Source: Rhizobium mongolense USDA 1844 (GTDB taxonomy: Bacteria; Pseudomonadota; Alphaproteobacteria; Rhizobiales; Rhizobiaceae). Taken from it: a stretch of DNA of 64,000 nucleotides. Under the pieces are notes generated by a model, which did no database searches, was not told the DNA's origin, and saw only the letters and a list, made by a program, of their open reading frames with translations. The DNA is taken from assembly GCF_000419765.1 (NCBI RefSeq), contig NZ_ATTQ01000004.1:310001-374000 (forward strand). The letters are read 5' to 3'. How positions within the stretch are numbered: the first letter of the stretch is position 1; each line of letters opens with the position of its first letter. Shown here one piece after another: positions 33,561 through 42,262 of the stretch. Both the position numbers and the translations under genes were made by a program.

Positions 33561-34280
33561 TCAGACCTCGTGCGGTTCGTTTTCGGGTTCGGGCTTGAGC
33601 GCGCCAGGCAATGGCAGCAGCGCAGCCAAGGTGATGCCGGCCGCAGCACCCAGGCTGACATGCCAGGGTGAGCCGACATAGTGGTAGGCGATCGCAGAGG
33701 CGACGGCGCTGACGAGGGCGACCGGCAGGAAGTTGTCGCGGTTGCGGAAGCCGAGCACGATACCGAGGAAATAGGCAGGCAGCAGGATATCTAGGCCGAG
33801 CGCCTTCGGGTCGCCGATGAAGCTGCCGAGCAGCCCGCCGAGAAGGCTGACCAGCACCCAAGGCACGTAGATGATGATGCCGAAGCCGAGGTACCAGATG
33901 AAGGTGACCGGCTTGCCCTCCTCGCCGCGCTTCACCATCTCGGCGAATTGCGGGTCGACGAGCAGGAAGAAGGTGAAGAACTTCTGCAGCGGCGTGAAAT
34001 GGCGGAGGTAGCGCGCGATCGCCGCCGAATAGAGAACATGGCGGAAGTTGACGGCGAGAATGGAGGCGACGACGAGCCAGGCCTGGACGTTGTTTCCGAA
34101 AAGCTCGATGCCGACCATCTGGCTGGCACCCGCATAGACGGTGGCGCTCATCAGCGTCAGCTCGCCGAGCGACATGCCGTTATCAACGGCAAGGGCGCCG
34201 AATAGCGCTGCGAAAGGCGCGGACGCAACGGCGACGGTGAAGCCGCCCCGCAAACCCTCGACGAAATCCGCGCGACTCAT
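33561..34280 (-). CDS. azlC: AzlC family branched-chain amino acid exporter
   Basis: A 239-residue polytopic protein of the LIV-E large-subunit family. The N-terminal FVEGLRGGFTVAVASAPFA and the TLMSATVYAGASQMVGIEL segment are typical. The open frame starts with GTG at 34286, but the ATG at 34280 (MSRADFVEG) is better spaced from AAGGA. It is upstream of azlD in a two-gene operon. Substrate within the amino-acid class is an inference from the family. Confidence 0.9.
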   Translation of the reverse strand: MSRADFVEGLRGGFTVAVASAPFAALFGALAVDNGMSLGELTLMSATVYAGASQMVGIELFGNNVQAWLVVASILAVNFRHVLYSAAIARYLRHFTPLQKFFTFFLLVDPQFAEMVKRGEEGKPVTFIWYLGFGIIIYVPWVLVSLLGGLLGSFIGDPKALGLDILLPAYFLGIVLGFRNRDNFLPVALVSAVASAIAYHYVGSPWHVSLGAAAGITLAALLPLPGALKPEPENEPHEV

Positions 34281-34411
34281 CGGCACCTGTCCTTCTTCAA
34301 AAACGAACCTGCTCTATGTGCCCAGCGTCTCTGCCGCAATCGAATTTCCTTGATCGATCGATCGATTTCGCTGAACGGTGGGCAGCCCAGACAATGGCAG
34401 GAGACAAGACG

Positions 34412-34660
34412 ATGAAGCCGATAGACTTTTCCAAGGAAGATAAGGCGGCGCTGATTGGGCGGATCCAGCACTTCTTCGACAAGGAACTGGATCAGCCGGT
34501 CGGGCTGCTCAAGTCGGAACTGGTCCTCGACTTCTTCGCCAAGGAGATCGGCGCCGCCTATTACAAGCAAGGCCTGCAGGATGCACATGCGGCGTTTCTG
34601 AAGCGTGCCGACGACCTTGCCGACGATATCTACGGGTTGGAGCAGGCGGCGCGGGACTGA
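34412..34660 (+). CDS. DUF2164 family protein
   Basis: An 82-residue soluble protein beginning MKPIDFSKEDKAAL, with the DUF2164 pattern of a short helical domain ending in ADDIYGLEQ. Function is unknown. The ATG at 34412 follows GGAGACAAGACG; the frame reaches back to 34316 without a better start. It lies between divergent azlC and convergent pncA. Confidence 0.8.
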   Translation: MKPIDFSKEDKAALIGRIQHFFDKELDQPVGLLKSELVLDFFAKEIGAAYYKQGLQDAHAAFLKRADDLADDIYGLEQAARD

Positions 34661-34663
34661 GCC

Positions 34664-35290
34664 TCAGCCGGCGAGAGCCTTCTGGCTGTCGATGATCTCG
34701 ATGCCGCGTGCGCGCATCTCGACGATTGCGGCAGCCACCCCTTCCGGCGTGATGCCGCGGCTTGCATCCTCGATGAAGCGGACCTTGATGCCGGGCATCA
34801 TCTCCAGCGCGTCGAGCGCCGAGAATTTGACGCAATAGTCTGTCGCCAGGCCGCAGACGTCGAGCTCTATTACGCCCTGGTCTTCGAGGAAATCGGAAAG
34901 CCCGGTCGAGGCATCCTGGTCGTTGTCGCGGAAGGCGGAATAGCTGTCTACCAGCGGATTTTCGCCCTTCTGCTGGATGAGGTCGATCTCTTCGGATTTC
35001 AGCGCCGGATGCAGTTCGGCGTCGAGGGTGTTCTTTACGCAGTGATCCGGCCACATCATCTGCGCCTTGCCGGAAAGCTCGCCCATTTCGAAAGGCTTCT
35101 TGCCTGGATGGGATGAGGCAAAGCTTCCGTGGCCGGGTGGATGCCAGTCCTGCGAGGCGACGATCAGATCGTATTTGCCGCTGTCGATCAGCTTGTTTGC
35201 GACCGGCACCACCTGATCGCCGTCCGGCACCGGAAGATTGCCGCCCGGGCAAAAACCATTCTGAATATCGACCAGCAATAACGCTTTCAT
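34664..35290 (-). CDS. pncA: Nicotinamidase PncA
   Basis: A 208-residue cysteine hydrolase that converts nicotinamide to nicotinate for NAD salvage. The catalytic Asp is in LLVDIQNGFCPGG, the metal ligands are in SQDWHPPGHGSF, and the nucleophile Cys is in GLATDYCVKFSALDA. The ATG at 35290 (MKALLLVD) is preferred over the frame extension to 35326. Its end faces the DUF2164 gene with only three bases between them. Confidence 0.93.
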   Translation of the reverse strand: MKALLLVDIQNGFCPGGNLPVPDGDQVVPVANKLIDSGKYDLIVASQDWHPPGHGSFASSHPGKKPFEMGELSGKAQMMWPDHCVKNTLDAELHPALKSEEIDLIQQKGENPLVDSYSAFRDNDQDASTGLSDFLEDQGVIELDVCGLATDYCVKFSALDALEMMPGIKVRFIEDASRGITPEGVAAAIVEMRARGIEIIDSQKALAG

Positions 35291-35490
35291 CAGGCGACTC
35301 CATACGTTTGCGGTGCAGCATGCCAAGCGGATATGCAGCTATCAACTAGTGGATTCGCAGGTGGTCAAGCGCAAGCTTTTTTTGGAGGAAGCGCGCATGT
35401 GCCGCGAGTGAGATGGCAGGACGCGGCCTGCCGGCGCCTCATTCGGGGAAGGCAGGCCCCCAAGCCAATACCAGCGGCACGGGCGGCGAT

Positions 35491-36321
35491 TCAATCGCCG
35501 TGCGTTTCGTGGAAGTCGGCCTGGCCGCGCTTCCAGTAGCCTGCTGCTTTGATCCAGGCTTTCGGATGCTGGCGCTCATCGACCATGATGGCGCGCAGGC
35601 GCTTGGCGATGAGGATTTCGCAGGCGATCCAGACATAGCCGTCGCCGACGGGAAGCGTGAGGCCACGCAAAGCCTGGTCGAGCTGATCGGTGGTACCGGC
35701 CGGTGACGCGCCGCGATGAAGCCAGAGTGTCGTCAGCCTGGCCTTGCTTTCCAGCGCCTGCTCCTCTTCGGGACCTGCAACTTCGGCAACGACGAGCGCA
35801 TGGGCGGAAGCCGGTAGTTCCTCGAGGCGGCGGCCGATGGCGGGAAGGGCGGTCTCGTCGCCGACAAGCAGATACCAGTCGAAGTCGGTCGCAACCACGA
35901 AGGAGCCGCGCGGGCCGCCGACGCCGAGCATATCGCCGGGTTGTGCACGCAAGGCCCATTCGGTTGCGGGGCCTGTTTCGTGGAGCGCGAAGTCGAGATC
36001 GAGCTCGCCCGTCACCGCGTCGAAGCGCCGGGGCGTATAATCGCGCAGCGCGGGCTTGTTGGCCGGATCGATCCTGCCTTCGGGACTCATGTCCGGAAAG
36101 ACCGGTTCTTCGCCGGCGCGCGGCACGAGAATCTTGACATGATCGTCATGGCCGAGGCTGACGAAATCGTGAAGATCCGGTCCGGCGAGCGTAATGCGCA
36201 GCATCTGCGGCGTCAGCCTTGCAATGCGGCGGACCACCAGCACGCGCCGCGTGACATCGCGGCGGACGCGCTCGATCCGGTGGCGATTTTCGGTGGTTTT
36301 GGAAGCGGTATCTACCGTCAT
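35491..36321 (-). CDS. Siderophore-interacting FAD-binding ferric reductase (SIP/ViuB)
   Basis: A 276-residue protein of the SIP family: an FAD-binding barrel (LRDYTPRRFD carries the RxYTxR flavin motif) followed by an NAD(P)H-binding domain with YLLVGDETALPAIGRRLEELP and the C-terminal YWKRGQ... segment. It reduces ferric siderophores in the cytoplasm. The ATG at 36321 (MTVDTASKT) is preceded by GAAGGAAC. Iron control is likely; a weak palindromic A/T-rich site lies about 180 bases upstream. Confidence 0.9.
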   Translation of the reverse strand: MTVDTASKTTENRHRIERVRRDVTRRVLVVRRIARLTPQMLRITLAGPDLHDFVSLGHDDHVKILVPRAGEEPVFPDMSPEGRIDPANKPALRDYTPRRFDAVTGELDLDFALHETGPATEWALRAQPGDMLGVGGPRGSFVVATDFDWYLLVGDETALPAIGRRLEELPASAHALVVAEVAGPEEEQALESKARLTTLWLHRGASPAGTTDQLDQALRGLTLPVGDGYVWIACEILIAKRLRAIMVDERQHPKAWIKAAGYWKRGQADFHETHGD

Positions 36322-36494
36322 CGGGGGTTCCTTCGTTCGGAACCGGGGGCGCGGGACGCAGACATGCCGCGCCGCTCGCAACCCGGCTCGGGTTCGATCA
36401 GCGCGTTGGTTGACGTTAACGCCTACGTGCCGCCGCGTCAGGCGATGCGGCATATGTCCCCGTGTCTAACCGTCGCTCGGCGGCTTGGCAAGGA

Positions 36495-36523
36495 CAAAAC
36501 ATGATTTTCAAATGAAGGTTTTG
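36495..36523. promoter_or_regulatory. Possible iron-regulator site upstream of the ferric reductase gene
   Basis: An inverted repeat CAAAAC (36495-36500) / GTTTTG (36518-36523) brackets TGATTTTCAAATGAA. The latter resembles an iron-responsive (RirA) box, TGA-N9-TCA, but with GAA on the right. The rest of the 338-base gap between this gene and the DUF488 gene shows nothing else clear. Confidence 0.3.
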
Positions 36524-36659
36524 TATTCCTTCTCTGCATGCCCGGCCGCGAGCGGATTGGACGCCGACCGGCTCATGCATCCACGGGGTGTGTCTCGCCC
36601 GCTGGCGAAAACACGGCCATCGCGCTAGATATCTCGTCCGGCCAGGCGAGGAGACCACA

Positions 36660-37061
36660 ATGGCAATCAGCATCGTGCAACTGGGCTCGCCAAGGAGCAA
36701 GGACGAGGGCCTGCGCATCGGCACCGTGCGCCGCCCACCGCGCGGCGTGCCAAAGGAGGAGTTTGCGAGCCGCGACTATTACGACGTCTGGCTGCCGATG
36801 CTGTCGCCGAGCCAGGAGCTGGTGGCCGAGGCGAAGGCAGCGCAAACCGAAGCCGAGTGGAAGGCCTTTTCCCGGGCCTATCTCAAGGAAATGGCCGCAC
36901 CCGACGCCAGCCGGGTCCTCGACACGCTGGCCGCACTCTCGCACACCGCCAACTTCGCCGTCGGCTGCTACTGCGAAAACGAAAGCCGCTGCCACCGCAG
37001 CCTGCTGCGCGGGCTTCTTGCGGAGCGTGGCGCGCAGCTCAGGGCGAAAGCCAGTGCCTAA
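36660..37061 (+). CDS. DUF488 family protein
   Basis: A 133-residue protein of the DUF488 family, recognised by the metal-site-like motif CYCENESRCHRSLL near the C-terminus and the LGSPRSKDEG N-terminal segment. Function is unknown. The ATG at 36660 follows GCGAGGAGACC. It is followed 75 bases later by a small membrane protein gene on the same strand. Confidence 0.82.
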   Translation: MAISIVQLGSPRSKDEGLRIGTVRRPPRGVPKEEFASRDYYDVWLPMLSPSQELVAEAKAAQTEAEWKAFSRAYLKEMAAPDASRVLDTLAALSHTANFAVGCYCENESRCHRSLLRGLLAERGAQLRAKASA

Positions 37062-37136
37062 TCGGCAGATGCGCTCTCTTGCCGATCCCGGTTATTTCTG
37101 CCTTCCTTGGCCAAGAACAACAGCCGGGAGCAAGCC

Positions 37137-37484
37137 ATGATCGAGCCAGGGCCAGAAGAGAAGATCGACGCCACCTTCCGCAATGGCTCGCTGACGGCTG
37201 CGGGCATCATTCTCGGCTTTTCGCTGAGCTTCATCAGCCGCTGGGTCTCCAACCCAAACGACTGGAGCCGCATCGACATCCTGCCGATGCTGCTCTTGAC
37301 CGTCGGCATCGCTCTGCAGGTGAAGGTCTTCGCCGACCTTTTGGCGCGGGATTCGCTGATTGCGGCCAAATACGACCGGTCGCGGCGGCTCTTCCTGATC
37401 GGATTGGGCATCGTCGCCGTCGGCATCGCGATCGCGCTCGTCAACGATATTCTGGGGATGGGCAAGATGCCGATGCTGGGGTGA
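37137..37484 (+). CDS. Small inner-membrane protein, unknown function
   Basis: A 115-residue protein beginning MIEPGPEEKIDATF. Three hydrophobic segments are visible (ILGFSLSFIS; ILPMLLLTVGIALQV; LIGLGIVAVGIAIALV). No family name can be assigned. GGGAG precedes the ATG at 37137. It might be co-transcribed with the DUF488 gene. Confidence 0.6.
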   Translation: MIEPGPEEKIDATFRNGSLTAAGIILGFSLSFISRWVSNPNDWSRIDILPMLLLTVGIALQVKVFADLLARDSLIAAKYDRSRRLFLIGLGIVAVGIAIALVNDILGMGKMPMLG

Positions 37485-37591
37485 GCGGGCATTCATGCCC
37501 GCTCCACAAGACGTTCGCCACACGCTTCTACCCGGCCGTCAGGTTTTGCGCAGCGCCGTCGCGTCGCCGTCCGCATGGATGGTTGAAGAGG

Positions 37592-37696
37592 TCAGGTCCC
37601 AATAAGCTTGTTGCAAGCTGCCAGTGCAATGCCCGGATTGCTGAGAACGGCAATCACCAGAGACAGACCAATCACCGATAGTGAATAGCGTTTCAT
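37592..37696 (-). CDS. Tiny secreted or membrane peptide, 34 residues
   Basis: On the minus strand a GGAGG sits six bases before an ATG at 37696. The frame encodes 34 residues: MKRYS, a hydrophobic helix of about 18 residues, then LAACNKLIGT and TGA. It has the form of a signal peptide with an Ala-rich cleavage region (IALA before ACNK), leaving at most eight residues, or a single-pass membrane microprotein. No function is known. Confidence 0.6.
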   Translation of the reverse strand: MKRYSLSVIGLSLVIAVLSNPGIALAACNKLIGT

Positions 37697-37699
37697 CTC

Positions 37700-38128
37700 T
37701 ATCCTCCTATTCCAGCCCGAAGGGAGTATGGGGGGAGGGAGGGCGGAGGGGGAAGTCACGAATGGGTGAGGTGCAGTTGACGCCGATGTCGGAATGAGGC
37801 CTTACCCCCCGTTTAAACAACGTCTGGAGCTCTCGTCTGCAACGATTGCCAAATACCGATATACTCAACCTAAATTCCCGGTTGTATTGCAGTGCCTATA
37901 CGACGATCAAGCTTGGTCCGTATTCAACGGCGCAAATTACTATACGAAGGTGCTTCAAAACACGCCAAGATGAACGTCGCATGGATGATGAAATCAAGGT
38001 TGCGTGTGGCGGACCCGAGATGGCGTTTTGCTTCAAGCCATGGGGCGGCATAAACGCGAAAAAAGCTGGCCGTGATGTTTCAGGGTCAGACTTGGGACGA
38101 GATGTCTCGTGCCGCGCAGGCCGGCTCG
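37700..38128. other. Gene-free stretch, partly AT-rich
   Basis: Between the tiny gene and the uvrD stop I see no credible coding frame. Positions about 37850-37960 are more A/T-rich than the rest of the window, and a purine-rich G tract lies near 37725-37760. No hairpin terminator, repeat or RNA gene is evident. Confidence 0.4.
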
Positions 38129-40723
38129 TCAAACCCGCTCCACAAACCCATCCAACACCCTCTTCTGCCCGGCCCGATCAAAATCGATCGTCAGCTTGTT
38201 GCCCTCGATCCCGGTAATATTCCCATTGCCGAATTTCAGATGGAAGACGCGGTCGCCCATCTGGAAGCGGGAAGGTTCGGTGGAGGTCGATTTGGCGACG
38301 AGTTCGCCTTCGATGGTGCGGCCCTTGGGGCCGCTTTCGCCGTAGCCGATACGTTCGACCGCGTGGCCCGAGCGCGTGCCCCAATTGTCGCGGGTGGCCT
38401 CGGTCTTGTTGGCTTGGGCGCGTTTCCAGCCGGGGGTGGAATAGGAATTGGCGAAGGGGTCGGCCTTGTCGAAGCGCGACTGGCCGTAGCCGCCGCGGCC
38501 GTAACCGCCGTAGCTCTGCTCGACTTCGGCGACTTCGACATGGGTGTCCGGCAGTTCGTCGAGGAAGCGCGAGGGGATGGTCGATTGCCAGAGCCCGTGG
38601 ATGCGGCGGTTGGAGACGAACCAGATGTGGCAGCGGCGCTTGGCGCGGGTGATGCCGACATAGGCGAGGCGGCGCTCCTCCTCTAGGCCGGCGCGGCCGC
38701 TTTCGTCGAGCGAGCGCTGATGCGGGAAGAGGCCTTCTTCCCAGCCTGGCAGGAAGACAGTGTCGAATTCCAATCCCTTGGCCGAATGCAGCGTCATGAT
38801 CGAGACGGCGTCGAGGTCTTCGTTCTGCTCGGCATCCATGACCAGCGCGACGTGCTCCAGGAAGCCACGTAACGACTCGAAGCTCTCCATCGAGCGGATG
38901 AGTTCCTTGAGGTTTTCCAGCCGGCCGGGCGCTTCGGCCGTCTTGTCGGCCTTCCACATGTCGGTGTAGCCGGACTCCTCGAGGATCTGCTCGGCAAGTT
39001 CGGTATGCGGAGTCGTTTCAAGCCTTTGCTGCCAGTTCCTGAAGCTATGCACCACGTCGAAGAGCGCCTTGCGCGCCTTCGGTTTCAGCTCGTCTGTTTC
39101 GATGATGTCGGCGGCTGCGGCGAGCATCGGGATGTCGCGGGCACGGGCGTAGTCGTGCAGCGAGCGCACGGTCGTGTCGCCGAGGCCGCGCTTTGGGGTG
39201 TTGATGATGCGTTCGAAGGCGAGGTCGTCGGCGGGCTGTGCGACGAGGCGGAAATAGGCCATGGCATCGCGGATTTCGAGGCGCTCGTAAAAGCGCGGGC
39301 CGCCGATGACGCGGTAGTTGAGGCCGAGCGTCACGAAGCGATCTTCGAATTCGCGCATCTGGAAGGAGGCGCGCACCAGGATCGCCATGTCGTTGAGGTT
39401 ATGCTGCTTGCGCTGCAGGGCCTCAATCTCCTCGCCAATGGCGCGGGCTTCCTCTTCGCTGTCCCAGGAGGCATGCACCTGCACCTTGACGTCTTCGGGA
39501 TCGACGCGGTCGGTGAACAGCGTCTTGCCGAGCCGGCCTTCGTTGTGCGCGATGAGATGCGCGGCGGCGCCGAGGATGTGTTCGGTCGAGCGGTAGTTGC
39601 GCTCCAGCTTGATGACCTTGGCGCCCGGGAAATCTTTCTCGAAGCGCAGGATATTGTCCACTTCCGCGCCGCGCCAGCCATAGATCGACTGGTCGTCGTC
39701 GCCGACGCAGCAGATGTTGATGGTGGTGCCCATGATCTCTCCCCTTGTGGGGGAGATGTCGGAGGAGCCGACAGAGGCGGGTGTTCTCGCGCCGGTGCCT
39801 GAGGGGATATCCCCCTCTGCCCTGCCAGGCACTTCCCCCCCAAGGGGGGAGATCGACTTGCGGCTCGGCCGCTGTGCCAGCAGCCGCAGCCACATGTACT
39901 GCGCGGTGTTGGTATCCTGATATTCGTCGACGAGGATATAGCGGAAGCGCTGGTGGTATTCCTTGAGCAGGTCCGGGTTCTTGCGGAAGATGGCAATGGG
40001 ATGCATCAGCAGATCGCCAAAATCGCAGGCGTTCAAGGTCATCAATCGCGCCTGATAGGCGACGTAGAGTTCGCGTCCCTTGCCGTTGGCAAATGCGCGG
40101 GCGTCGCCTTCGGGAATGTCGGCGGGGCCGAGGCCCTTGTTTTTCCACGTATCGATCATGCCGGCGAATTGCTTGGCCGGCCAGCGCTTGTCGTCGAGAC
40201 CTTCGGCCTGGATCAGCTGCTTGACGAGGCGCACGACGTCGTCGGTATCGAGGATAGTGAAATCGGACCGCAGGTTAACGAGCTCGGCGTGGCGGCGAAG
40301 CAGCTTGACGCCGATCGAGTGGAAGGTGCCGAGCCAGGGCATGCCTTCGACGGCGCCGCCGACGAGCAGCGCGATGCGCTCCTTCATTTCGCGCGCCGCC
40401 TTGTTGGTGAAGGTGACGGCGAGGATCTGCGAGGGGAAGGCCCGGCCGGTGCTCAAGATATGCGCGATGCGGGTGGTCAGCACGCGGGTCTTGCCGGTGC
40501 CGGCGCCCGCCAGCACGAGGACCGGGCCTTCCAGCGTTTCGACCGCTTCGGTCTGTTCGGGGTTCAGGCCTGCGAGGTAATCCGGCCGCTTCCCGCTGTC
40601 GCGGGCGGCCATGGCGCGGGCGGCGATCCCTCCTCCGGCTGCAGGGGCGGGCGCCTGCGGCTTGCGCGGCGCTTCGCCCGGTTCTTCGTCGAAGAAGGGG
40701 ATATCGTCGAAACTATTGCTCAT
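38129..40723 (-). CDS. uvrD: DNA helicase II UvrD/PcrA, with repeat-derived insert
   Basis: An 864-residue superfamily 1A helicase acting in excision and mismatch repair. Motif I is in VLAGAGTGKTRVLTTR, motif II is VDEYQDTN (residues 265-272), motif III begins at GDDDQSIYGWRG (residue 341), and later motifs (VSIMTLHSAKGLEF, AYVGITRAKRR) are intact. Between motifs II and III there are 68 residues, against about 20 in E. coli UvrD. The extra ~41 residues (about 290-330) match a palindromic repeat in the DNA. The ATG at 40723 (MSNSFDDIPFF) is preferred over the frame start at 40825. Confidence 0.95.
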   Translation of the reverse strand: MSNSFDDIPFFDEEPGEAPRKPQAPAPAAGGGIAARAMAARDSGKRPDYLAGLNPEQTEAVETLEGPVLVLAGAGTGKTRVLTTRIAHILSTGRAFPSQILAVTFTNKAAREMKERIALLVGGAVEGMPWLGTFHSIGVKLLRRHAELVNLRSDFTILDTDDVVRLVKQLIQAEGLDDKRWPAKQFAGMIDTWKNKGLGPADIPEGDARAFANGKGRELYVAYQARLMTLNACDFGDLLMHPIAIFRKNPDLLKEYHQRFRYILVDEYQDTNTAQYMWLRLLAQRPSRKSISPLGGEVPGRAEGDIPSGTGARTPASVGSSDISPTRGEIMGTTINICCVGDDDQSIYGWRGAEVDNILRFEKDFPGAKVIKLERNYRSTEHILGAAAHLIAHNEGRLGKTLFTDRVDPEDVKVQVHASWDSEEEARAIGEEIEALQRKQHNLNDMAILVRASFQMREFEDRFVTLGLNYRVIGGPRFYERLEIRDAMAYFRLVAQPADDLAFERIINTPKRGLGDTTVRSLHDYARARDIPMLAAAADIIETDELKPKARKALFDVVHSFRNWQQRLETTPHTELAEQILEESGYTDMWKADKTAEAPGRLENLKELIRSMESFESLRGFLEHVALVMDAEQNEDLDAVSIMTLHSAKGLEFDTVFLPGWEEGLFPHQRSLDESGRAGLEEERRLAYVGITRAKRRCHIWFVSNRRIHGLWQSTIPSRFLDELPDTHVEVAEVEQSYGGYGRGGYGQSRFDKADPFANSYSTPGWKRAQANKTEATRDNWGTRSGHAVERIGYGESGPKGRTIEGELVAKSTSTEPSRFQMGDRVFHLKFGNGNITGIEGNKLTIDFDRAGQKRVLDGFVERV
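39734..39856. repeat. Palindromic repeat inserted in frame within uvrD
   Basis: The block is framed by ATCTCTCCCC TTGTGGGGGAGAT on the left and TTCCCCCCCAAGGGGGGAGAT on the right, with GGGGATATCCCC in the middle. It has no stop codon in the uvrD frame and keeps the helicase motifs on each side in phase. Composition and palindromes are those of short rhizobial repeats, but it is a different family from the copies at 7475 and 22823. Confidence 0.75.
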
Positions 40724-40935
40724 GGCGCGTAATGTAGTGATTCGGGATGGAAAGGCCAGAAAAGATGTTCTCGGTTCATTCCAGCGCCTCCAGGACGAAA
40801 GCCGACCGTTGCCGTCGCGGCGCATTGAGGCCGGCGGCAGATGCTTTATCCAATCCCCTAAAGTAGCGATTGGCTATTCAGGCCGGAAATACGCTTCCGC
40901 TCAAGCAAAAGTGACCTGTTTTCGTGAGGATGGAG

Positions 40936-40951
40936 ATTACAATTCTGTAAT
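40936..40951. promoter_or_regulatory. Perfect inverted repeat upstream of the RND efflux operon
   Basis: ATTACA (40936-40941) and TGTAAT (40946-40951) form a perfect dyad with a four-base spacer, 126 bases before the adaptor gene. Such dyads are common repressor operators. No regulator gene is adjacent, so the partner is unknown. The rest of the 354-base gap shows nothing else. Confidence 0.4.
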
Positions 40952-41077
40952 GACCGGCACGTGCGCTTGATGGCCGCTTGTAAAGGGGCGATATTGCCGC
41001 AGTCAGGTGGGGAATATGTCTAAAGGCGCTCTTTCGATCGTCCCAGGTCTGCCCCCGCGGTCCCTTCGGAGACGTGA

Positions 41078-42262
41078 ATGGCTTTTTGGAAGCAGTTTGT
41101 TCTTTCTCTTATCGTTATTGCGGCCGGCTTTGCCGGATGGATTTTTCTTGTGCCGCGTGCGGCTGATGTTTTGAGAAATGCCGGCGTCCCGGAAAACCTT
41201 GTCGCCAAGGTGGCTCCTCCCGTGGAGCCCGGTGGCGGTGCGTCGGGGCAAGGCGAGGGCGCCCAGGGCGGCGGAGGACGCAATGGCGGCGGGCGCAACA
41301 ACGCCGTTCTGGTCGTGACACAGGCCGTCGTGCAGGGCGTGGTCAACGACCGGCTGAACGCGATCGGCACAGGCGACGCGATCCGCTCGGTGGCGGTGAC
41401 GCCGCAGGCAATGGGCACGATCCGCGAAATTCTCATCAAGTCCGGCGACAAGGTCAAGCAGGGTCAGGTGCTTGCCAAGCTCGACAGCGAGGAGCAGGTG
41501 ATCGCCAAGGGGCAGGCCGAAGTGGCGCTGAAGAGCGCGATCGAGAAATCCAATCTCTATCACAACATCAAATCCAGCGTTGCGCGCATGGACGTATTCG
41601 ATGCAGAGATCGCCGAGCAGGGCGCGCGGCTGCAGCTGCAGGCCGCCGAACTCAATCTCACCCGGCGCAATATCGTGGCGCCGATCGACGGCATCGTCGG
41701 CATCGTCCCAGTCAACATCGGCGACAACGTGACCACCAGCACGCCGATCGTGACGCTCGACGACCGCTCGGAAATCCTGGTCGACTACTGGGTGCCGGAG
41801 CGCTTCGCCAATACGGTTTCCGTCGGCCAGCCGGTTGAGGTAACGTCGGTCGCGCGGCCGGGACAGGCGTTCAGCGGAGAGGTCCAGGCAGTCGACAACC
41901 GCATCGACGCGGCCAGTCGGACCCTGCGCATCCGCGCCAAGATCGACAACCGCGCGGACGAGCTTCGCGCCGGCATGTCCTTCAATGTCAGCATGAAGTT
42001 CGCAGGCGACAAATATCCTGCAGTCGATCCGGTTTCCGTTCAGTGGGATTCGCAGGGCTCTTTCGTCTGGCAGGTGGTCGACGGCAAGTCGCACAAGGTG
42101 CGCGTCAGCATCGTTCAACGCAATCCGGATTTCGTCCTCGTGAAGGCCGGCATCAAGGATGGGGACGCCATCGTGACGCAGGGCCTGCAGCGTGTCCGCG
42201 AGGGCGGGCCGGTGCGGACTGGCAATGAACTGGCCTCGAACAACGGGGTCAAGACACAATGA
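41078..42262 (+). CDS. RND efflux periplasmic adaptor (membrane fusion protein)
   Basis: A 394-residue HlyD/AcrA-type adaptor. An N-terminal membrane anchor (FVLSLIVIAAGFAGWIFLV) is followed by a Gly-rich spacer, a barrel-sandwich domain split by an alpha hairpin (SGDKVKQGQVLAKLD ... LNLTRRNIVAPIDGIVG), and beta-barrel and membrane-proximal domains. It links the RND pump in the inner membrane to an outer-membrane channel, not encoded here. Its end overlaps the pump gene by four bases. Substrates cannot be told. Confidence 0.92.
   Translation: MAFWKQFVLSLIVIAAGFAGWIFLVPRAADVLRNAGVPENLVAKVAPPVEPGGGASGQGEGAQGGGGRNGGGRNNAVLVVTQAVVQGVVNDRLNAIGTGDAIRSVAVTPQAMGTIREILIKSGDKVKQGQVLAKLDSEEQVIAKGQAEVALKSAIEKSNLYHNIKSSVARMDVFDAEIAEQGARLQLQAAELNLTRRNIVAPIDGIVGIVPVNIGDNVTTSTPIVTLDDRSEILVDYWVPERFANTVSVGQPVEVTSVARPGQAFSGEVQAVDNRIDAASRTLRIRAKIDNRADELRAGMSFNVSMKFAGDKYPAVDPVSVQWDSQGSFVWQVVDGKSHKVRVSIVQRNPDFVLVKAGIKDGDAIVTQGLQRVREGGPVRTGNELASNNGVKTQ

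Noticed and set aside
37846..38217. 123-codon plus frame upstream of uvrD stop
   Set aside because: It runs into uvrD on the other strand, has odd composition and no ribosome site.
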